Shown: positions 14,554-19,139 of the stretch, in pieces | Position numbering within the stretch: the first letter of the stretch is position 1 | How the letters are laid out: every line of letters begins with the position of its first letter | DNA from: DATAVB01 sp040414495 | GTDB lineage: Bacteria; Actinomycetota; Actinomycetes; Mycobacteriales; QHCD01 | NCBI GenBank assembly: GCA_040414495.1 | Contig: JBEDUI010000254.1 | Span: forward strand, 1 to 19,139 | Direction of reading: 5' to 3' | DNA length: 19,139 bases | Made by a program: the position numbers and the translations under genes | Notes under the pieces: model-generated | What the model was told of the DNA's origin: nothing | The model's database searches: none | What the model saw: the letters and a program-made list of their open reading frames with translations, nothing else

Positions 14554-14582
14554 TGAACCGGAGACCATTGCTCCGCTACGTA
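14554..14582 (+). promoter_or_regulatory. candidate promoter of the DHA2 pump
   Basis: TGAACC (14554-14559) and TACGTA (14577-14582) are 17 bases apart and the second operator fills the spacer. An alternative -10 is TACAGT at 14541-14546. Both hexamer sets are imperfect. Confidence 0.35.
14558..14575. promoter_or_regulatory. proximal TetR-type operator (copy 2)
   Basis: CCGGAGAC-CATTG-CTCCG repeats the core of copy 1 with a different 5-base centre. It is 26 bases before the pump ATG. Spacing of 43 bases between copies is about four DNA turns, placing both on the same helix face. Confidence 0.6.
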
Positions 14583-14601
14583 CTTCTGGGGGTTTCGCTC
14601 C

Positions 14602-16119
14602 ATGGCAAATCACGCTGTGGCTCAGCCGGCGGGTTCCGCACCGCAGACCAGCGTGGGACTCGCCGTCCCGGATAACCCGCACCACGCGAAACGGTGGTGG
14701 ATCCTGATCGTGCTGGGCCTCGCCCAGATCATGGTCGTACTCGACACCACGGTGGTCACGATCGCTTTGCCGACCGCGCAACGAGCGCTCGGCTTCTCCG
14801 ACAACGACCGACAATGGGTGATCACCGGCTACGCATTGGCGTTCGGCAGCCTGCTCCTGATCGGCGGTCGCCTGGCCGACCTGGTCGGTCACAAGTGGAC
14901 ATTCATCGTCGGACTGATCGGTTTCGGCGCGGCGTCGGCAGTCGGCGGTGCGGCCAACGGCTTCAGCATGCTGGTTGCGGCCCGCGCCGTCCAAGGTGGA
15001 TTCGGCGCGCTGCTCGCTCCGGCCGGCCTGGCCCTGATGACCAATACGTTCACCGAGGGCAAGGAACGAGCCAAGGCATTCGGTATTTACGGTGCGATCG
15101 CCGGCGCCGGTGCCGGCGTGGGCCTGCTGCTGGGTGGCGTGCTGACCGAGTACGCCTCATGGCGGTGGACGCTCTATGTCAACCTGGCCTTCGCGGCGGT
15201 CGCGTTGGTGGGTGCGTTCACGCTGCTGCACCACCGTCCGTCCGAGGATCGGCAACGGCTGGATCTGCCCGGCACGGTTACGGTCTCGGCCGGTCTGTTT
15301 GCGTTGGTATTCGGCTTTTCCCGGGCCGACAGCAACGGCTGGGGCAGTACGTCCACGATCGTGTTGCTTATCGCCGCCGCGGTGCTGTTGACCGCGTTCG
15401 TCCTTATCCAGCGGCGAATCCGCAATCCGCTGATGCCGTTGCACGTACTGTTGGACCGCAATCGCGGTGCGGCCTTCCTGTCGATTTTCCTGGTGTCGGT
15501 GGGAATGTTCGCAGTATTCCTGTTCCTCACCTATTACCTGCAGGTCACAAAGGGCTATAGCGCGGTGCGCACCGGCGTGGCCTATCTGCCGATGGTCGGC
15601 GTGATCGTCGTGTCGGCGGCGGTCGTCTCGACCCTGCTGGCCACCCGGGTCAGCCCGCGCATCACGGTGCCGATCGGGTTGTTGCTCGGCGCGTTGGGGC
15701 TTGCGCTGATGACCCAGATCGGCCCGAACAGTGGGTACGTGCTGCACATTCTGGTGCCGACGGTGATTCTGGCGCTGGGTATGGGGATCACGTTCGCCTC
15801 GGCTCCGAGTAACTCCACGTTGGGCGTCGATGCCGAACACGCCGGTGTCGCGTCGGCGCTGTTCAACGTGATGCAGCAGGTCGGTGGTTCGGTCGGTACG
15901 GCGCTGCTCAACACGCTCGCCGCCAGCGCCGCCGCGGGTTTCGTACGTTCGCACGCCACAACGCCGGGTGTGGCGGGACTGGCCGCGATTCACAGCTACA
16001 CGGTCGCCTTCTGGTGGGCCGCGGGCATTACCGCCGGCGCTGCCGTACTCTGTGCGATCGTATTTCGTTCGGGCGTACCTCAGGTTGATCCGGAGAACCG
16101 CCCGGTCGGCGTAATGTAA
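14602..16119 (+). CDS. DHA2-family (EmrB/QacA) MFS drug exporter
   Basis: A 505-residue, 14-helix drug:proton antiporter. The motif D1 segment LDTTVVTIALP is at 47-57 with the conserved Asp48, WVITGYALAFGSLLLIGGRLADLVGHK (motif A at 88-98) follows, the antiporter motif C is in GIYGAIAGAGAGVGLLLGG (161-179), and SWRWTLYVNLAF marks the end of helix 6. A hydrophilic 30-residue N-terminal tail precedes helix 1. ATG 14602 has GGGGG upstream. The TetR gene begins 32 bases after its stop, and paired TetR-type operators lie before its promoter, the standard layout of a ligand-induced efflux operon. Substrates cannot be predicted. Confidence 0.95.
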   Translation: MANHAVAQPAGSAPQTSVGLAVPDNPHHAKRWWILIVLGLAQIMVVLDTTVVTIALPTAQRALGFSDNDRQWVITGYALAFGSLLLIGGRLADLVGHKWTFIVGLIGFGAASAVGGAANGFSMLVAARAVQGGFGALLAPAGLALMTNTFTEGKERAKAFGIYGAIAGAGAGVGLLLGGVLTEYASWRWTLYVNLAFAAVALVGAFTLLHHRPSEDRQRLDLPGTVTVSAGLFALVFGFSRADSNGWGSTSTIVLLIAAAVLLTAFVLIQRRIRNPLMPLHVLLDRNRGAAFLSIFLVSVGMFAVFLFLTYYLQVTKGYSAVRTGVAYLPMVGVIVVSAAVVSTLLATRVSPRITVPIGLLLGALGLALMTQIGPNSGYVLHILVPTVILALGMGITFASAPSNSTLGVDAEHAGVASALFNVMQQVGGSVGTALLNTLAASAAAGFVRSHATTPGVAGLAAIHSYTVAFWWAAGITAGAAVLCAIVFRSGVPQVDPENRPVGVM

Positions 16120-16151
16120 GTCCAACTAGCAGCGGAGACGGGAGGCGTGCA

Positions 16152-16811
16152 ATGAGCCCACGCGAGCAGACCGCGCCTCCCCGCCCGCTGCGCAAAGACG
16201 CCGCCCGCAACCGCGAGGCCCTGATCGTCGCCGCCCGTACCGTATTCGCGCAGCGCGGATTCGCTGCCACGCTGGACGATGTGGCGCACGAGGCCGGCCT
16301 CGGAGTCGGCACCGCGTACCGGCATTTCGCGAACAAACACGAGCTGGCGACCGCGGTCGCCCAGCAGTCGGTCGATCGGTTGATCGATCAGCTGCAAAAG
16401 CTGAACGCTATGGAAGATCCATGGCAGGCCATCGTCGGTTTCTTCGAGTACGCGGTGGAAATGCAGCGTCAGGACCGGGGTGTGCGCGAGACGCTGACCG
16501 GTACGTACGTCGCGGACGAATTCCAATCGCAACTGAACGCGGTCCTGGAGTTGCTGGAGCAACTTGTCCGGCGGGCTGAGGACGCCGGCGTGGTCCGTGC
16601 TGACATTACCGCGACCGATATCGGCATTCTGCTGATGATGATCTGCTCGATCGGCGAATTCGCCGAGGATGCGCATCCCGATCTGCTGCGACGCTATCTG
16701 ACGATGACGCTGGAGGGCCTGAAACCGGGCGGCGCGCCGCTGCCGGCGCTGCCGCTGGAGAACCAACAGCTATTCGCCACAATCACCAAACACAAGAACC
16801 AAACCCGTTAA
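16152..16811 (+). CDS. TetR-family transcriptional regulator
   Basis: A 219-residue TetR-type repressor. The DNA-binding domain (about 18-66) reads RNREALIVAARTVFAQRGF then TLDDVAHEAGLGVGTAYRHFANKHEL, the typical helix-turn-helix with AYRHF recognition helix. The helical C-terminal domain (67-219) would bind ligand and dimerise. GGAGG at 16141-16145 is six bases before ATG 16152. It is the second gene of the pump operon and most likely represses it by binding the CCGGAGAC-N5-CTCCG sites. A partial copy, CGGAGAC, occurs at 16133-16139 just before its own start. Its stop codon shares the TTAA at 16808-16811 with the convergent kinase gene. Confidence 0.95.
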   Translation: MSPREQTAPPRPLRKDAARNREALIVAARTVFAQRGFAATLDDVAHEAGLGVGTAYRHFANKHELATAVAQQSVDRLIDQLQKLNAMEDPWQAIVGFFEYAVEMQRQDRGVRETLTGTYVADEFQSQLNAVLELLEQLVRRAEDAGVVRADITATDIGILLMMICSIGEFAEDAHPDLLRRYLTMTLEGLKPGGAPLPALPLENQQLFATITKHKNQTR

Positions 16812-17779
16812 CGGCCGAGTTCCCGCAGCGCACGTTCGAGGTTCTCCACGTATTCCGGCACGGATCCACGGTCATCGCTATCCCGGGCGACCATGAACAT
16901 CCACAGTGCACGGCGCAGCATGATCAACGAGAGCAACGATGCGTTGCGGGCGACGAACTCTGTACCGTCCGGATAGGATGCCAGGAGTTTCTCGAGCGGA
17001 ACACGATCGGCCGAGATCGCCATCCAGTAGGCGATATCGGAGGCCGGATGACCGCCGGCGCATTCCTGCATGTCGATGATTCCGGTCACCCGATCGTCGT
17101 CGATCAGAATGTGGTCGAGGCTGAAATCGCCGTGGATAAGCCGCGGATCGGCGTACGAATACAGCTCCTCTCCGGCCTGCAGTGCATCCAGCCCGGCATC
17201 GATCAGCCGGCTGTCCAGCTGCCAATGCGCGGCCGCTGCCCGTACATCAGCAGCCTGCGGAATGAGGTCCAGCATGATCGAGGCGAACGTAATGGGCCAG
17301 CCGCGGCCGTCCGGTTGCAGATAGCCGAATCCGTCGGTACGAATGCCATGTAGCGCGCCGAGGAGTCGACCCAGCTCGCCGATGGCACGTTCGGGCCACA
17401 TACCCCTGTCGAGGAGTACGTCCAGTGGTGTGCCGGGCAACTTGTGCTCGATACAAAACGTGATCTGCTGGCCGTCATCGAGCGCAACCCGTTCCACGTG
17501 CAGCACCTGCGGGGTCGGCAATCCCGCATCCCGCGCCTGGTCTAGGGCCCAGCGTTCGGCGGCAAATCCCGGATCATCCTGATGCGAAATTCGTACGATG
17601 ACTGGAACGCCTGCCGAGGTGACAGTGTCGTAAACCTCGTTCACTTCACCGACAATCAGCCGGCGTGCCTTGGTCAGACCACTTCCGGTCGCTTTACGAA
17701 CCTGCTGCTCGATAACGGGCGCGGGAGTACGCATTGCGGCATGCTGGGCCTGCAGCCATTCCTCTCGCTCACTAGTCAT
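16808..17779 (-). CDS. APH/Mph-like phosphotransferase
   Basis: A 323-residue APH-fold kinase. N-lobe: LIVGEVNEVYDTV nucleotide loop and PVIVRISH, with Arg at the place where many kinases have the beta-3 Lys; C-lobe: HGDFSLDHILID (216-227) as the catalytic loop with Asp218 and His where most APHs have Asn, as in macrolide phosphotransferases, then GIIDMQECAGGHPASDIAYW with metal ligand D236. ATG 17779 overlaps the stop of the YqeY gene by eight bases; the open frame continues to 17830 only as a shadow. Third gene of the GNAT-YqeY-kinase operon. Macrolide or aminoglycoside phosphorylation is possible; a metabolic substrate is as likely. Confidence 0.92.
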   Translation of the reverse strand: MTSEREEWLQAQHAAMRTPAPVIEQQVRKATGSGLTKARRLIVGEVNEVYDTVTSAGVPVIVRISHQDDPGFAAERWALDQARDAGLPTPQVLHVERVALDDGQQITFCIEHKLPGTPLDVLLDRGMWPERAIGELGRLLGALHGIRTDGFGYLQPDGRGWPITFASIMLDLIPQAADVRAAAAHWQLDSRLIDAGLDALQAGEELYSYADPRLIHGDFSLDHILIDDDRVTGIIDMQECAGGHPASDIAYWMAISADRVPLEKLLASYPDGTEFVARNASLLSLIMLRRALWMFMVARDSDDRGSVPEYVENLERALRELGR

Positions 17780-18119
17780 CGATGATCTCGGCCAGCAGGC
17801 TTGCCTCGTACTGCAATTGCCGGGCAACATCGGGACGAGTGTTGGCCATCGAGTCGGCCGCGGATTGACGTTCGGCGATTTCTCGCCGCACGATCTCGAT
17901 TAGCTGTGGTTCAGTGAGAATTCGGCGTTCGGCCTCGGATTGCCCTACGCCGAGGGCGATTGCTTCCAACGCTCCGGTGCTGCTTCCGTCCTCCAGCGGT
18001 ACCGCCTCGGCGTTGCTGATCGCGGCCAAGGCCGTCCGGTACACCGAAACGGCCGCCCGATCGCGGCGCTTCATCGCGGCGACCAGGGCTGACTGGAGGA
18101 CGGCTGGCACGGAAGACAT
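17772..18119 (-). CDS. GatB/YqeY domain protein
   Basis: A 115-residue all-helical protein of the GatB/YqeY family, the tRNA-binding tail domain of the GatB amidotransferase subunit in free-standing form; free YqeY proteins are usually about 150 residues, so this is a short version. Recognisable parts are LQSALVAAMKRRDRAAVSVYRTALAAISNAEAV (N-terminal helices) and LTEPQLIEIVRREIAERQSAA. ATG 18119 has GGAGG only one base upstream; GTG 18110, four codons in, is 10 bases from the same site and is a plausible alternative. It sits 27 bases after the GNAT gene and overlaps the kinase gene by eight bases. Confidence 0.85.
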   Translation of the reverse strand: MSSVPAVLQSALVAAMKRRDRAAVSVYRTALAAISNAEAVPLEDGSSTGALEAIALGVGQSEAERRILTEPQLIEIVRREIAERQSAADSMANTRPDVARQLQYEASLLAEIIDD

Positions 18120-18146
18120 GCCTCCAGTACAGCGGAGCCGCGCCGA

Positions 18147-18701
18147 TCAGGCCACTGCGTTTGTCAGCGCCGCCGCGTCGGGCCAGGTCATGCGCCATTT
18201 ACGCGGCGCGCCGTTCAAACGATCGGCAATGCCGCCCGGTGGTGATACCGACTCGGTTCCACTGTGGATTCCGCCGAGCGCTTTGTAAAACCGCTGCGCC
18301 GATGTGTTCTGCTCCAGGACCCACAGGAACAACGAGCGCGCGTTGGCCTGCCCGACGACCGCGGCACCAGCCCGGCGCATCAATTCCCGGCCAATTCCGG
18401 TGCGTTGCCGATCGGGGATGACGTGCAGATTGTCGATCAGACTGCCCCATTCTTCGTCGGCGTCGAAGACGACGTGCACGAACCCGGCCAACCCGTCGCC
18501 ATCCTCAGCCACGATCGTTGCCGAATGTTGCGGTGTGGCCAACCGCGATGACCAGACGACACGTCGGTCGGCTACCACGTCGCCGTCCAGGAACGTGTCG
18601 GAGTAGGCGCCGCGGTAGTGCCGCCGCCAACTTCCGGCGTGCAGCATCGCAATGCCGTCGGCATCCTCCGGTCCGGCCGCCCGGAACCGCAGCGCCGTCA
18701 T
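18147..18701 (-). CDS. GNAT-family N-acetyltransferase
   Basis: A 184-residue GNAT enzyme transferring acetyl from acetyl-CoA to an amine or other nucleophile. The fold is clear: FRAAGPEDADGIAMLHAGSW at the N-terminus, FVHVVFDADEEWGSLIDNLHV as the central strands, the acetyl-CoA pyrophosphate loop QRTGIG at 99-104 with helix RELMRRAGAAV, and LFLWVLEQNTSAQRFYKALGG at 124-144. The open frame continues to 18866, but ATG 18701, with GGTGG just upstream, gives the normal N-terminus; the upstream part has no GNAT similarity. First gene of a probable operon with YqeY and the kinase. Substrate unknown; antibiotic, polyamine or protein N-acetylation are all possible. Confidence 0.92.
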   Translation of the reverse strand: MTALRFRAAGPEDADGIAMLHAGSWRRHYRGAYSDTFLDGDVVADRRVVWSSRLATPQHSATIVAEDGDGLAGFVHVVFDADEEWGSLIDNLHVIPDRQRTGIGRELMRRAGAAVVGQANARSLFLWVLEQNTSAQRFYKALGGIHSGTESVSPPGGIADRLNGAPRKWRMTWPDAAALTNAVA

Positions 18702-18819
18702 GACCACCGTCCATAGAGCACGTTCAAAAATCCTCCACCCCGAAGGCAATACGAGGACGATCATCTCCGCGCGCCCTATTACGCGCAAGCCCGTTGTTCT
18801 GCCAACTGACTCGCCGGCG

Positions 18820-18860
18820 CCTGTGTCTCTGCTCCAACGTATGGAGCAGAGACACACAGG
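18820..18860. repeat. long stem-loop in the intergenic region
   Basis: GTGTCTCTGCTCC (18823-18835) and its exact reverse complement (18843-18855) form a 13-bp perfect stem with the loop AACGTAT; after a two-base bulge, CCT (18820-18822) also pairs with AGG (18858-18860). It lies between the partial membrane-protein gene and the GNAT gene, both on the minus strand. No T-run follows on either side. Possible terminator of the upstream gene, processing site or leader structure. Confidence 0.7.
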
Positions 18861-18977
18861 ACTCAAAGCCCGGCCTACTCCAGCCCATCACTACGGCCGA
18901 TTCCGGTACGGCTTGTCACGCCTGCCAGGTCGAAAGCCCGTCCGCGCCGGCTCGCTGCAAGCTTCGGCCCGCTCGGC

Positions 18978-19139
18978 TTACAGGCCGTCAGCTTCGATGA
19001 GTCGACTGGTACCCGGAGTTGCCCGCCCGATCTGGTACCTCATCGCCGGGAGCCAGCGAGCCAGCAGCATAATGCCGATAATATCGAGGGCCGCCAGCGC
19101 TACCAGCGGCATCCAAGTGACGACCGGTCCGTGTGCCAG
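18978..19139 (-). CDS. C-terminus of a membrane protein (partial)
   Basis: Reading the minus strand from the window edge gives an uninterrupted 53-residue tail ending in TAA (18978-18980). It contains one clear transmembrane helix, VTWMPLVALAALDIIGIMLL, then a basic cytoplasmic-looking tail (ARWLPAMRYQIGRATP). The 5' part is outside the window, so the family cannot be named; a transporter of the major facilitator type is a possibility only. Confidence 0.6.
   Translation of the reverse strand: MAHGPVVTWMPLVALAALDIIGIMLLARWLPAMRYQIGRATPGTSRLIEADGL

Noticed and set aside
15157..16125. Minus-strand 322-codon open frame antisense to the DHA2 pump
   Set aside because: Arg/Gln/His-rich composition typical of the reverse complement of a membrane protein gene; no domain seen.
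16080..16766. Minus-strand open frame antisense to the TetR gene
   Set aside because: The plus-strand TetR protein has a clear helix-turn-helix and ribosome site; the antisense frame is a mirror shadow with no recognisable motif.
18861..18977. Possible tRNA or small RNA in the gap before the partial membrane protein
   Set aside because: No cloverleaf with a GTTC-type T-arm or CCA-proximal acceptor pairing could be assembled; only scattered short GC repeats are present.

Overview
The window is GC-rich with tightly packed short intergenic gaps and many GTG starts. Its protein families (a WRKY-free set of LysR, TetR and SufR-like regulators, DUF2252, a Tap-like MFS_3 pump, a DHA2 pump, a group II truncated haemoglobin) are typical of a chromosomal segment from an actinomycete. 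The genus cannot be fixed from this sequence. No rRNA, tRNA, insertion sequence, integrase or CRISPR array was seen, and no gene-free stretch exceeds 300 bases.

Layout. 1-216: 3' end of an unrecognised gene. 229-1924: a short-chain dehydrogenase-like gene lacking the catalytic Tyr/Lys, divergent from a LysR regulator, with a 15-bp LysR-type palindrome between them. 1880-3415 (minus): an APH-like kinase followed by a methyltransferase, divergent from a Gdx/SugE-type SMR exporter (3533-3859). 3965-5194: an MFS_3 drug transporter whose first helix is encoded upstream of any canonical start codon. 5247-5972: a three-helix membrane protein of unknown function. 6096-10427: DUF2252 protein, a truncated haemoglobin fused to ankyrin repeats, a nucleotidyltransferase and a methyltransferase; the last three overlap each other and are probably translationally coupled.

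10440-12197 (minus): aldo/keto reductase and a SufR-like winged-helix regulator with a cysteine-rich C-terminus. Divergent from the regulator is a strong-looking promoter for a 25-codon leader ORF coupled by ATGA to folE (GTP cyclohydrolase I), followed by a COG3910-like ATPase. Two copies of CACCAACAAG in opposite orientation flank this divergent region, one overlapping the -10/+1 of the folE promoter. 13825-14484: a further methyltransferase. 14602-16811: a DHA2-family pump and its downstream TetR regulator, with two copies of CCGGAGAC-N5-CTCCG in the pump's promoter region. 16808-18701 (minus): GNAT acetyltransferase, YqeY-like protein and an APH/Mph-like kinase in one probable operon. 18978-19139 (minus): C-terminus of a membrane protein.

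Together this is an accessory-type neighbourhood rich in small-molecule modifying enzymes (two APH-fold kinases, a nucleotidyltransferase, a GNAT, three methyltransferases) and exporters (SMR, MFS_3, DHA2), each with local regulators. Substrates cannot be inferred. The most unusual items are the haemoglobin-ankyrin fusion operon, the folE divergon with its leader ORF, and the paired TetR-type operators.
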